DNA of 64,000 nt from Nostoc sp. TH1S01 (GCA_018993265.1 JAGKSW010000123.1:20122-84121); one strand, 5' to 3'. Positions 34,939 through 44,202 are shown, counted from the first letter of the stretch. Notes: generated by a model from the sequence alone, not told the origin. A program made the numbers and translations.

Positions 34939-35916
34939 ATGACCGTTTTAATAGTCACATTTAGCAAAGACAACGAAAGCATTCCGCTAGTCATCAAAGA
35001 AATTGAGGCTAGAGGCGAAAAAGCGTTTCGGTTTGATACAGACAGATATCCCACCGAAGTCAAACTAGATATTTACTGCGGTGATACTGAGCGTGTAATT
35101 ATTACTGATGGCGAACAAAAGCTCGATTTGAGTGAAGTGTCTTCAGTTTGGTATCGGCGGATGCGCTACGGGCAGAAACTCCCCGATTCAATGGACAAGC
35201 AATACAGAGATGCATCAATTCAGGAATGTCGCGTCAGTGTCAGGGGAATGATTGCCAGCCTCCCAGGATTTCACTTTGATAAAATGGCAAATGTTGATCG
35301 GGCTAATAATAAACAACTACAGTTAAAAGTTGCCAAAGAAGTCGGACTTTTAACTCCTCGTACCCTGACTTCCAACAACCCCGAAGCAGTTAAGCAATTC
35401 GCTCAAGAGTGTGAGCAAGGTATCATTACCAAGATGCTTTCTTCCTTTGCTATCTATGATGAGCAGGGGCGAGAAAATGTTGTGTTTACCACTCCAATTA
35501 CAGAAGATGATCTGGAGAATATGGAAGGACTGCGTTTTTGTCCGATGACATTTCAGGAAAACGTGCCCAAAGCCCTAGAGTTGCGGACAACTATTGTGGG
35601 ACACCGCGTATTTACAGCCGCAGTAAATTCGCAAAGCTTGGAAGGATCTACTTACGACTGGCGCAAAGAAGGGAAAGCTTTAGTTAAAAATTGGAAACCT
35701 TACGAATTGCCAGAAGATATTGAAAAAAAGCTGCTCAAACTAATGGCTGAGTTTGGCTTAAACTACGGGGCGATTGATATTATTGTCACCCCCGATGGTC
35801 GCCACGTATTCCTGGAAGTGAATCCAGTCGGGGAATTTTTCTGGATGGAGATATATTCACCACACTATCCTATTTCGCAGGCGATCGCAGAAGTACTACT
35901 AACTAAGAAAAATTAG
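34939..35916 (+). CDS. mdnC: Microviridin ATP-grasp ligase MdnC (MvdD type)
   Basis: This 325-residue ATP-grasp enzyme begins TVLIVTFSKDNESIPLVIKEIEARG. It contains VWYRRMRYGQKLP, GAIDIIVTPDGRHVFLEVNPVGEFFWME and DWRKEG, all characteristic of MdnC, the ligase that forms the two omega-ester bonds (Thr-Asp and Ser-Glu) first. It activates side-chain carboxylates as acyl phosphates with ATP. It is a paralogue of MdnB. The length is normal and no key motif appears lost. The ATG is followed closely by the expected first strand, so the start is secure. Confidence 0.94.
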   Translation: MTVLIVTFSKDNESIPLVIKEIEARGEKAFRFDTDRYPTEVKLDIYCGDTERVIITDGEQKLDLSEVSSVWYRRMRYGQKLPDSMDKQYRDASIQECRVSVRGMIASLPGFHFDKMANVDRANNKQLQLKVAKEVGLLTPRTLTSNNPEAVKQFAQECEQGIITKMLSSFAIYDEQGRENVVFTTPITEDDLENMEGLRFCPMTFQENVPKALELRTTIVGHRVFTAAVNSQSLEGSTYDWRKEGKALVKNWKPYELPEDIEKKLLKLMAEFGLNYGAIDIIVTPDGRHVFLEVNPVGEFFWMEIYSPHYPISQAIAEVLLTKKN

Positions 35917-36208
35917 AGAATTGAGCATTGTTTTCTTATTTTACACCCTACAGGTACTCAGTTAAAAAATACTTTTGCAGTAGCGTCTGGAACGGAAAAT
36001 TAGCCGCTACTGCGTCTACATCCCCTACTGCTTTAAAAGTTGGTAGTGGGATTTTATTATTTACTTCATTTATATTTACTCAATTATTTTTACCTAAAAA
36101 TTAATAATTATTTATATAATATATAGATGATTCTCTGAATTTGATATTAATTATTAAAGACCATTTCAAAACTCCTAGTTTAATTAAAAACAGCTACATC
36201 TTTAGAAT

Positions 36209-38239
36209 ATGCAAACTCCATCTGTACGCGAGCAAACTACAACAAATCCTTTTTCAGCTATTACCCAATTTTGGGAGGATGTGAAAGTAGTTGCTCAACC
36301 TTATTGGTATCCAACAAAAGCAGAAGGAAGAGCATTTTCCGATGTGATTCGCTCATGGGGAGCGCTCATTCTTTTAATATTATTGATATTGGGATTTGTC
36401 GGTATAGATGCTGCAAATAGCTACTGGAATCGCTATGTAACTGATATCATTATTGAAGAGAGAAACCTTGATAAATATTATAGTACTTTATGGCTATCTA
36501 ATATCATTCTTGTAGTAAGCGTCATCATAGTGACTTTCTTAAGATATGTTAAGAAAAAAATTATTCTTGATTGGTACAAATGGCTAAATAATCATATTTT
36601 AAAAATATATTTGAGTCATCAAGCTTATTATAAAATTAATTTTAAATCTGATGTAGATAATCCAGACCAACGCCTGTCACAAGAAATAGAACCTATTATC
36701 AGCAATGCTTTAAATTTTTCAACTACCTTCCTAGAAAAAGTTCTAGTAATGGGAAGTTCTATAATAATTCTCTCGACAATTTCTGTAGAAATAGCTGTCT
36801 ATTTAGTTATTTATACAATTGTAGGTAATTTAATAGCTGTTTACTTAAATCAATACTTAAATAAAATTAATCAAGAAGAACTTGCGTTTAAAGCAGACTT
36901 TGCTTATTGCCTGACTCATGTCCGTAATCACGCTGAATCAATTGCTTTTTTTCAGGGAGAACAGGAAGAATTAAACATAATTGAACGCCGATTTAATAAT
37001 GTGCTAAAAACGGCTGAACACAGGATGAATTGGGAGAGAGGGCAAGATGCTTTTGGTAGAGCATATCAGTCAGCAATTGGTGTATTTTCGGCTTATATTC
37101 TTACTCCTTTATTTCTTCAGGATCAAATTGATTATGGAGAAATTAACCAAATTAGTATAACTTGCTTCATGTTTTCTACTGCTCTGGGGGAACTAATAGC
37201 TCAATTTGGTGTTTCAGGTCGATTTTCTAGTTACGTACAACGTTTAGCCCAGTTTTTGGATGCGTTACAAGCTGTTAGTAAACAACCAGAAAATGTCAGT
37301 ACTATTAAAGTTTTAGAAGAAAAACGTTTGGCTTTTGAAAATGTTACTTTACAAACGCCAAATTATGAACAGACAATTGTTGAAGATTTGTCAGTTGCTG
37401 TTGGGCCAGGTGAAGGGTTATTGATTGTTGGCCCTAGTGGTAGGGGGAAAAGTTCTTTATTAAGAGCGATCGCTGGTTTATGGAATGCAGGAACTGGTCG
37501 TTTAGTGCGTCCTCCTCTCAAAGAAGTCTTATTTTTACCCCAAAGACCTTACATTATTTTGGGAACTTTGCGCGAACAGTTGCTTTATCCCCATACAGAT
37601 AAAAAAATGAGCGACAAAGAACTCGAACAGATTTTGCGACAAGTTAATCTACAAAACTTGCTTGCCCGTGTAAATGGTTTTGATACAGAAGTACCTTGGG
37701 AAAATATCTTGTCTTTAGGAGAACAGCAACGCCTCGCGTTTGCAAGGTTATTAATTACACATCCTAGTTTCACAATCTTAGATGAAGCTACCAGTGCTTT
37801 AGATTTAAATAACGAAGGTAATTTATATCAACAATTACAAGAAACGAAAACAACTTTTATTAGTGTTGGACATCGGGAAAGCTTATTTAATTATCATCAA
37901 TGGGTATTAGAACTTTCTCAAGAATCTAGCTGGAAACTTGTTTCTATAGATGAATATCGACAACAAAAAGCAATTGCTATTAAACCAATTGAAAAAGAGC
38001 AAATTACAATAGAAATTTTGCCTGATCATAAACTGACAATAGAACCAACAAACTCAGCATTAACAACAATTGTTGGACTTTCTCATAAAGAACTTCAAGC
38101 ATTAACCGACTATTCTCTTGCCACTATTAGAACCAAGGCAAGTCAAAGAAAACCTGTGACTACAAAAGATAACGTTACATACCGCTATAACAAAGACCCG
38201 AAAGTATTGAAATGGATCAGCGACTCAAGTACACAGTAA
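36209..38239 (+). CDS. mdnE: Microviridin ABC transporter MdnE (SbmA/YddA-like fused type)
   Basis: This 676-residue transporter has an N-terminal ABC_membrane_2 (SbmA/BacA-like) region with several hydrophobic segments up to about residue 340. The nucleotide-binding domain has Walker A GPSGRGKSS (about 407), signature LSLGEQQR (about 500) and Walker B FTILDEATSALD (about 522). A hydrophilic tail of roughly 85 residues follows (from about 590, VGLSHKELQALTDYSLATIR), beyond the ATPase. MdnE exports the mature peptide and may scaffold the maturation enzymes. A 292-bp gap precedes it, so it could have a separate promoter. Confidence 0.9.
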   Translation: MQTPSVREQTTTNPFSAITQFWEDVKVVAQPYWYPTKAEGRAFSDVIRSWGALILLILLILGFVGIDAANSYWNRYVTDIIIEERNLDKYYSTLWLSNIILVVSVIIVTFLRYVKKKIILDWYKWLNNHILKIYLSHQAYYKINFKSDVDNPDQRLSQEIEPIISNALNFSTTFLEKVLVMGSSIIILSTISVEIAVYLVIYTIVGNLIAVYLNQYLNKINQEELAFKADFAYCLTHVRNHAESIAFFQGEQEELNIIERRFNNVLKTAEHRMNWERGQDAFGRAYQSAIGVFSAYILTPLFLQDQIDYGEINQISITCFMFSTALGELIAQFGVSGRFSSYVQRLAQFLDALQAVSKQPENVSTIKVLEEKRLAFENVTLQTPNYEQTIVEDLSVAVGPGEGLLIVGPSGRGKSSLLRAIAGLWNAGTGRLVRPPLKEVLFLPQRPYIILGTLREQLLYPHTDKKMSDKELEQILRQVNLQNLLARVNGFDTEVPWENILSLGEQQRLAFARLLITHPSFTILDEATSALDLNNEGNLYQQLQETKTTFISVGHRESLFNYHQWVLELSQESSWKLVSIDEYRQQKAIAIKPIEKEQITIEILPDHKLTIEPTNSALTTIVGLSHKELQALTDYSLATIRTKASQRKPVTTKDNVTYRYNKDPKVLKWISDSSTQ

Positions 38240-38260
38240 ATCAGATAGGAAGGTCGTAGC

Positions 38261-38791
38261 ATGGAAAAACTTGTGACGACAAGATTAAATTTAGTGCCTT
38301 TTACGCTTGAAGTAGTAAAAGTAGCAATCATGGGAAATGATAAATTAGCATCATTTCTAGGGGTAAAAGTTTTACCTGACTGGCAGAGTGAAGAATTTAG
38401 AGAAATTTTGCCAGAGATTGCAGATATTCTGTGTAAATATCAGTTTCAACATGAATGGGGATGGGGAAGTTTAATCATTCATAAAGCAGAAAATATGCTT
38501 ATCGGTTATGTTATGGTTAAAGTTATTCCAGATAGCTCATTTTCACCTACTGGTTCCTTAGAAATTGGCTATTATGTAGCTCGATCATATCGACTACAGG
38601 GCTACGCGTCTGAAGCTACGAAAGCTGTGATAGATTGGGCGTTAGCTCAACCTAGTGTGCAAAGTGTGACTGCTGGCTGTAACCCCGATAATATAGCTTC
38701 AAAGCGAGTGCTAGAAAAAATTGGAATGCAACTTATAGAATCACGCGAAAAAGTGCTGGTATGGAAATTAGGCAAAACAGCGACAGTTTGA
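38261..38791 (+). CDS. mdnD: Microviridin N-acetyltransferase MdnD (GNAT)
   Basis: This 176-residue RimJ/RimL-type GNAT protein has GYMVKV-like core strands (LIGYVMVKVIPDSSF), the acetyl-CoA region YYVARSYRLQGYASEATKAVIDWAL, and NPDNIASKRVLEKIGM at the C-terminus. MdnD/MvdB acetylates the N-terminus of the tricyclic peptide after leader removal. It follows mdnE by 21 bp, so the two are coupled. The order transporter-then-acetyltransferase differs from Microcystis, where the acetyltransferase gene precedes the transporter gene. Confidence 0.9.
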   Translation: MEKLVTTRLNLVPFTLEVVKVAIMGNDKLASFLGVKVLPDWQSEEFREILPEIADILCKYQFQHEWGWGSLIIHKAENMLIGYVMVKVIPDSSFSPTGSLEIGYYVARSYRLQGYASEATKAVIDWALAQPSVQSVTAGCNPDNIASKRVLEKIGMQLIESREKVLVWKLGKTATV

Positions 38792-39485
38792 AGTAGAGAA
38801 GCGATAGATCAGTCAGCACTCAGCACTGTTTTGGTGATCTGAAATAGATTTGCGATCGCTCAAGATTTTTTTATGCTTCTGTTTGGTGTTGCTACATCAA
38901 CAAAAGTCTGCACTTCTTTAAATCAGTCTTTATAGCGGTTCTTACTTGCTTGTAATACATTCGGAACCCCACCCCGCATTTGCTTACGCAAACTCTCCCC
39001 TCCCCGCAAGCGGCTACGGTGTATACACAAATCTGGGTTGAGTGCATCTATCCCGCCTCTGAATCAATTCCGAGTCTCATAGCGTAAGTCCTCTTGGGAG
39101 GACGCAACAAGAAGTTCATTTCAGTCCACGCTTTGTGGACTTTGGCTATTAGCCTGGAACTTTAGTTCAAGGCGGGATGCGGTTTCATACAGCAAATTTT
39201 CGACTTGTGTGTACACGGTAGCCCCGCAAGCGAGGAAGGATTAGGGGTGAGGTTGAAAGCTTTTCGTAAGTAATCAAGCGGGGATAATATATAATTTGGC
39301 TGTTAGCTAAAGGATCACCTTATTTCATCCAAGCTAGTAGCTACAAGCCATAGCAATTTTCTACATATAAAGTATATACTTATCTATTTTTAGCTGCGAT
39401 TATTTACAGTTAATTTTGCTTACTGCTGCGGAAATCACGGCTAAGAAATTGTACTAATATTTAGCACAATCATTACTCAAAATTA
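38792..39485. other. Intergenic region with MITE between mdnD and nucA
   Basis: About 700 bp without a gene. It contains a CACTCAG heptamer remnant, low-complexity CCCCACCCCGCATTTGC / CTCCCCTCCCCGC sequence into which the second MITE inserted, and an AT-rich stretch leading to nucA. Confidence 0.6.
39013..39222. mobile_element. MITE, right copy, with 10-bp target duplication
   Basis: This 210-bp element is clearly related along its whole length to the copy at 32173-32380 and is in the same orientation. Its terminal inverted repeats are GCTACGGTGTATACACAA and its complement-like right end. CCCGCAAGCG flanks both sides (39003-39012 and 39223-39232). The internal GTCCACGCTTTGTGGAC hairpin is conserved. 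No transposase is encoded. Its different target duplication shows an independent insertion. Confidence 0.9.
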
Positions 39486-39531
39486 ATGTCCGGTTTACGA
39501 TTTTTTTACCTCTCCTTATTAAACCGGACAT
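39486..39531. promoter_or_regulatory. Perfect 12-bp inverted repeat upstream of nucA
   Basis: ATGTCCGGTTTA and TAAACCGGACAT are separated by 22 bases rich in T and C, 80 bp before the nucA start. It could be an operator, a leader hairpin or a terminator-like element controlling nucA. Which of these cannot be decided from sequence. Confidence 0.45.
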
Positions 39532-39611
39532 ATATTTTAATCGCTAAGTTTTACTTAATTTCTGTAATCAATACAGAAATCATTTTAGTTTGTCTAAACA
39601 AATAACCACAA

Positions 39612-40478
39612 ATGAAAAAATCTAAATTGTTTAAAGTTATTGTACCTATTGCTTTACCAGCAATAGTTATTGCTCTGTTTAATAGTTTTCAGAAGCCTCT
39701 GAATGCTCAAAGTTCAACAAGTATTCATTTAACTATGGGGAATCCTAGTACTGCTGGTACTAGTAGCCTCAATAACTACTTATTACTTAAAAGCCAGTAC
39801 GCGCTCTCATATAACTGTTCTAGAAAAATACCTAATTGGGTAAGTTGGCAATTAAACTCATCATGGTTAGGAAGCACACCTCGTCAAGATGATTTTCGAG
39901 CAGATACTGCGGTACCTTCCAGTTGCTATCGAGTCCAAGGTAGTGATTACGTTGGTAGTGGTTTTGATAGAGGACACATGACTCCTTCAGCCGATAGAAC
40001 CAATTCAGTTATCAATAATTCTGCTACATTTTTGATGTCAAATATCCTTCCCCAAGCTCCTGATAATAATCAGGGTATATGGGCAAATCTAGAAAATTAT
40101 TGTCGAGATTTGGTGCTGAATCAAGGTAAAGAGCTTTATATTATTTCGGGAGCTTACGGTACTGGTGGAACAGGTTCAAACGGTTACAAAACCTCATTTC
40201 CTGCTGCTACAAGTACTAGTAACAGGATTACTGTCTCAGCCAGAACTTGGAAAGTTATTGTAGTTTTAGATAGAGCAGGTTTAGGAGTTAGTGGCGTAAC
40301 TAACAGTACTAGAGTCATTGCTGTTGATATACCTAATACACAAGGGGTAAGAAACGCAGATTGGAGAACTTATAGAATTAGCGTGGATACTCTAGAATCA
40401 AGAACTGGTTATAACTTCCTTTCTCAAGTTTCTGCCTCTATTCAGAGTGTAATTGAAGCTAGAGTTGATAATTTATAA
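39612..40478 (+). CDS. nucA: Secreted non-specific DNA/RNA endonuclease NucA
   Basis: The 288-residue protein has an N-terminal signal peptide (KKSKLFKVIVPIALPAIVIALF, cleavage likely after LNAQ). The betabeta-alpha-metal nuclease core follows, with DRGHMTPSADRT (catalytic His near residue 122) and the ANLENYCRDLV helix carrying the metal-binding Asn. This is the Anabaena NucA family (DNA/RNA non-specific endonuclease), which degrades extracellular nucleic acids. The inhibitor gene nuiA lies just downstream on the opposite strand. A 3' fragment of a second nucA lies at 43960-44142. Confidence 0.94.
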   Translation: MKKSKLFKVIVPIALPAIVIALFNSFQKPLNAQSSTSIHLTMGNPSTAGTSSLNNYLLLKSQYALSYNCSRKIPNWVSWQLNSSWLGSTPRQDDFRADTAVPSSCYRVQGSDYVGSGFDRGHMTPSADRTNSVINNSATFLMSNILPQAPDNNQGIWANLENYCRDLVLNQGKELYIISGAYGTGGTGSNGYKTSFPAATSTSNRITVSARTWKVIVVLDRAGLGVSGVTNSTRVIAVDIPNTQGVRNADWRTYRISVDTLESRTGYNFLSQVSASIQSVIEARVDNL

Positions 40479-40614
40479 AGACAGTTAGTTTAATTCATAC
40501 CAAATTGCCTTAGTTTGTATGATTGAATGTTGATTCGTGTGATAAACAAACGAACTTTGGCAACTTGGTATCAAACTGAAAGTCTGCCTACACTTACCAA
40601 AAATTATAGTTGTG

Positions 40615-41016
40615 TTAGGTTTCAACAACTTTTGTAGAAATTCCAGCTAAATCGCCAGATACAGTCTTACCAAGAATATAGACATCAATATTTATCGTCC
40701 CCAAACGGTAAACTTTGATATCTGTGAGATTCTCTTTGAGAGTTTTCACCAGAGCTTGAAATTTTTGCACATCTTGTTTTTGAATTTCATCATGCCATTC
40801 TTTTGCTTCAGCAGAGTTACGAAAAAAATAGTCTAACTCAACTGTTTCAACTGGAGTTTCTAAAGGATGACCTGTTAATTGAAGAAGTTTTTGATTGGTT
40901 AAAGTTTGCTGACCTTCTCCAGACCAAAAAATAACTTCAAAGGGATATTCTGATTCACTCATCATGAGCAAACTATTAGAAGTTTGCTTAAGCTTTTGCG
41001 TAACGTTATTAGTCAT
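40615..41016 (-). CDS. nuiA: Nuclease A inhibitor NuiA
   Basis: From ATG 41016 the protein (133 residues) reads MTNNVTQKLKQ and contains SLLMMSESEYPFE, FFRNSAEAKEW and a C-terminal YILGKTVSGDLAGISTKVVET. This matches the NuiA inhibitor of Anabaena in length and motifs. NuiA binds NucA tightly with its C-terminal residues near the active-site metal, protecting the producer from leaked nuclease. An upstream in-frame ATG (41046) would add 10 residues not seen in the family. It is convergent with nucA, 136 bp apart, so each gene has its own promoter. Confidence 0.93.
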   Translation of the reverse strand: MTNNVTQKLKQTSNSLLMMSESEYPFEVIFWSGEGQQTLTNQKLLQLTGHPLETPVETVELDYFFRNSAEAKEWHDEIQKQDVQKFQALVKTLKENLTDIKVYRLGTINIDVYILGKTVSGDLAGISTKVVET

Positions 41017-41208
41017 ATAATTGAGAAATTGACAATAAATTTTCATATTAATAATTACAACATATTTATAAAAAGATGTGAAAATTTTAACGCTATTCTA
41101 AGTAGTGATGTGATGGCTCAAATTTTATGTCAATCTATTGAGCTTATAGGCGATTGCTCCTAATTGAGCCTAAATAATGATATTTGGTTAGTAAAGAAGG
41201 ATTTGAAT

Positions 41209-41601
41209 ATGTCACCTTGGACTAGTCTCATTACTGCTTTAACACTACTGCTGTACTCGGTAATCACAATTAATGTTGGTCGAGCTAGAACAAAATATAA
41301 AGTTATGCCTCCCCAAATGACAGGAGATCCCAATTTTGAACGAGTATTACGTGTCCAGCAAAATACCTTAGAACAAACTGTTTTATTCCTACCGGGTTTA
41401 TGGTTGTTCTCTTACTACATTAACCCATTGTGGGGAACAATTATTGGTGCTATTTGGCTAGTAGGTCGAATTGTTTATGCTTGGGGATACTATCAAGCCG
41501 CAGAAAAACGAATGATTGGCTTTGGGATAACTACTATCAGTGGTACCGTGCTGCTTTTAGGTTCCCTAATAGGAATAATTATTGCTTTGATGAAGACATA
41601 A
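41209..41601 (+). CDS. MAPEG family membrane protein
   Basis: From ATG 41209 (AAGAAGGA eight bases upstream) this protein is about 130 residues with four hydrophobic helices. RVQQNTLEQTVLFLPGLWLF is the MAPEG hallmark (R-x-x-x-N-x-x-E), with the residues that bind glutathione in microsomal glutathione transferases. It may be a membrane thiol-transferase or peroxidase. The substrate is unknown. A TTG at 41164 could extend it by 15 residues, but the Shine-Dalgarno supports the ATG. Confidence 0.87.
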   Translation: MSPWTSLITALTLLLYSVITINVGRARTKYKVMPPQMTGDPNFERVLRVQQNTLEQTVLFLPGLWLFSYYINPLWGTIIGAIWLVGRIVYAWGYYQAAEKRMIGFGITTISGTVLLLGSLIGIIIALMKT

Positions 41602-41736
41602 GAAATAAGAGAATATATAATTTTATAGGTATTTAATTACTTTTGCTTGCTTGAAAAATCCTGTAGATTTGGGATATTTAACTACAGGATAAATTGTATA
41701 GCTTTCTTATTGATTGTTGTAAAAGTTCTGCTGTAA

Positions 41737-43203
41737 TTAACAATGACGTAGCTGTGTTAATAGCAAAACAATATCATCAATAGCTTGCCGTATTGTGTTG
41801 GCTGGTTGTTCAGATTGATTCACAATAATACTAAAAGCTAATGGCTCATATTGAGGTGACTCTATATATCCTGATAGAGCGATCGCACCTCTTAAAGTAC
41901 CAGTTTTGGCTTGGACAATTCCTTGAGCCGATGTGTTGCGAAAGCGATTTTTTAAAGTACCGCTAACTCCAGCCACAGGTAAAGAGGCACGAAAAAGTTT
42001 TGCTTCTGGTGATGCAGCTATTGCTTGTAAAATTTGTACTAAAGCTTCTGGACTAATTAAATTTTTCCGCGATAATCCTGAACCATCAACAACACTATAA
42101 CTGTTGGGGTTAACTCCTAATTGAGTTAATGTTTCTTGCATCACTTTTAATCCAACATCAGCAGTGTTTTGGTTGTTGGTTAATGGTTGCTTATAGGCTA
42201 AAGTTCTTAATAAAGCCTCAGCAAATAAATTATTACTATTGATATTAGTCTCTGTTAATAACTCAGATAAAGGTGGAGATTCAATTGCGGCAATTTCCCG
42301 TTCATTATTACCACCAACAGCACTAGATTTTTGTTGTACAGAAATTCCTGCGGCTGCTAAACTTTGACGAAAGTGGCGTAAGAAATTTTGTGTAGGATCA
42401 AAGACTGCGATCGCAGTAATTTCTGGTGGTGAATTAACAGGTAGTTGTCCTTGCAAATGCAGCACAGCACCTTTTAAATCACGCCTAACTTCTACTACCC
42501 CTGGTTCATCTTTTGGAACAGTTACAGAATTGTTTTCGACTCGCCATTGATACGCTTCTGTAGGATCAGCCCACTTAATTTGTAATGGTTTGCCTACAGT
42601 TTGCGGCAACAGTGTTAACACAGCAGCATTTTCATTCAAAATTAAACTGTTAACTGGTGCGCCATAATCAGCTTGTACATCTTCCCATTGCCAACTAGAA
42701 TTTACAACTTCTCCTTGAAAGTAACTATCATCAGCAATTAAGTTATTAACTTGAGTAATACCTCTTTGGCGTAACTGCTTGGCTAATTCTGTTAATTGAG
42801 CATCTTTTAAACTGGGATCTCCTCTCCCAACTACACGCAAACTACCATCAGCCTCTTGATAAACAGAAGTACGAATGCGAAAATCTGCTCCTAATTGCTT
42901 GAGTGCGGCTGCTGTAGTTAATAACTTAGTATTAGAAGCAGGAATAAAATATTTCTCAGCATCATGGCTATAAAGAGTTTGCGTAGAAACTAAATTTTTA
43001 ACTAAAATTCCCCAGCGGGCGCGACTAAATAAAGGACGATTAATAGCAGTATCTATAAATGTGCCTAATTGAGCGGGACATACTGATTTTGTATTAGTTG
43101 CAGGGGAAACTGGCGTTTGAGCTTTAACTGCTTGTTGGGTAATACCAATGTGAGTTCCCAGAAACAGTAGCAGCAAACTCAGAGAAATTTTGCGAGAAAA
43201 CAT
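41737..43203 (-). CDS. dacB: D-alanyl-D-alanine carboxypeptidase/endopeptidase (PBP4 family)
   Basis: From ATG 43203 the protein (488 residues) starts with a signal peptide (FSRKISLSLLLLFLGTHIGI). All three penicillin-binding motifs are visible: SNTK (in IPASNTKLLTTAA), SNN (in NINSNNLFAEALL) and KTG (in VQAKTGTLRGA). The length and the insert between the first two motifs are typical of DacB/PBP4. It trims or cross-link-cleaves peptidoglycan in the periplasm. An upstream ATG (43314) would place 37 unrelated residues before the signal peptide, so I reject it. Confidence 0.92.
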   Translation of the reverse strand: MFSRKISLSLLLLFLGTHIGITQQAVKAQTPVSPATNTKSVCPAQLGTFIDTAINRPLFSRARWGILVKNLVSTQTLYSHDAEKYFIPASNTKLLTTAAALKQLGADFRIRTSVYQEADGSLRVVGRGDPSLKDAQLTELAKQLRQRGITQVNNLIADDSYFQGEVVNSSWQWEDVQADYGAPVNSLILNENAAVLTLLPQTVGKPLQIKWADPTEAYQWRVENNSVTVPKDEPGVVEVRRDLKGAVLHLQGQLPVNSPPEITAIAVFDPTQNFLRHFRQSLAAAGISVQQKSSAVGGNNEREIAAIESPPLSELLTETNINSNNLFAEALLRTLAYKQPLTNNQNTADVGLKVMQETLTQLGVNPNSYSVVDGSGLSRKNLISPEALVQILQAIAASPEAKLFRASLPVAGVSGTLKNRFRNTSAQGIVQAKTGTLRGAIALSGYIESPQYEPLAFSIIVNQSEQPANTIRQAIDDIVLLLTQLRHC

Positions 43204-43348
43204 ACTTAAACTTCTATATTCAGAACTGGCAGTGATATTATTTTGTCGTGTTTGGCGATCGCTGCACAGTAGAACATCAAGCCATCCCCCAGTAGAAAGG
43301 CTACCAAAAAGCATTAAGGCTTGCCCTTCTTATGGTCGATGAGAAAAA

Positions 43349-43691
43349 TCATGGTCTTGCGGTAGCACGTTTAGCTTTGCGTGCCTGTAATTTCTCCCAA
43401 GCAGCTTTGTACTCAGGTTTTGGGGGCAATGTGCTAATATCAGCCAAACGCTCTTGATTCCGTTCTTCCCAATACTGGCGAATTTCTTCAGCTTCTTGGA
43501 GTACAATTGAACTTATCGGCAAAGTAAACTGCGTGTTCGCCTGTACCACTAGCAATTTCCAAAATTTTGCCACTCTTAGGTAATACCTTTAACAGTATTT
43601 CTAAAATTGGTTCGCGGTTACGCTCGGTGGCTGCTGCGTATTGTCGTGCGTCTTGTGATGTCATCTGTATCGCTTTACTACCTGATTTCAT
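43349..43691 (-). pseudogene. Truncated DUF938 methyltransferase fused to an unrelated tail
   Basis: On the minus strand the first ~60 codons (43691 inward) read DARQYAAATERNREPILEILL and ILEIASGTGEHAVYFADKF, the N-terminus and SAM motif I of DUF938 methyltransferases. The sequence then leaves the family near 43505. A different frame continues as EAEEIRQYWEERNQERLADI to a stop at 43349. The full enzyme is about 200 residues, so this is a deletion remnant joined to the 3' end of another, unrecognised gene. Confidence 0.7.
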
Positions 43692-43959
43692 CTAGCGTGG
43701 CAATTAACAGCCCAATTTATAAACTTGACTTATATTACTGGTTTTTAGTTTAGGCGATCGCCACGAGTAATTAGACTTGTCCGAAAACTCCAAAGCCAGA
43801 CTGTTCAAAGCTTTGAGACAAAACTTTGATATATGCGTTAAAACGTAATTACAAGAGGTTGAGATAGTTACTGTTAGTTTAGAAGCATAAAAAATGACTT
43901 CCTTTTTTGAGACTATTTTTTAGCGATCGCAAAAGTTTTCGGTCTACTTACATTGCGTA

Positions 43960-44142
43960 AATACCAGTACCAGAGTAATTGCTGTTTATATACCCAACGC
44001 ACAAGGTGTGAGAACTGCTGACTGGAGAAGCTATAGAGTTAGTGTTGATACTTTAGAATCAAGAACTGGGTATGACTTTCTGTCTGCGATTTCCACTTCT
44101 ATTCAGAGCGTAATTGAAGCTAGAGTTGACACTTTATACTAG
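43960..44142 (+). pseudogene. 3' fragment of a second nucA
   Basis: Reading from 43960, TSTRVIAVYIPNAQGVRTAD continues to DTLESRTGYDFLSAIS and SIQSVIEARVDTLY followed by TAG. This matches the last ~60 residues of the intact NucA in this window almost residue for residue. The upstream catalytic part is missing, with no DRGH motif before it, so it is a remnant. The TAG overlaps CTAGTAAAACCACC, the tail of repeat B. Confidence 0.88.
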
Positions 44143-44202
44143 TAAAACCACCCTGTTGCAACGATGGAAGCCGTTCAAAAATCAAGTAAGAATCCTAATA
44201 TA

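Noticed and set aside
32164..39232. Composite transposon carrying the microviridin cluster between two MITEs
   Set aside because: Each element has its own, different target duplication, so they inserted independently. A composite transposition would give matching outer duplications.
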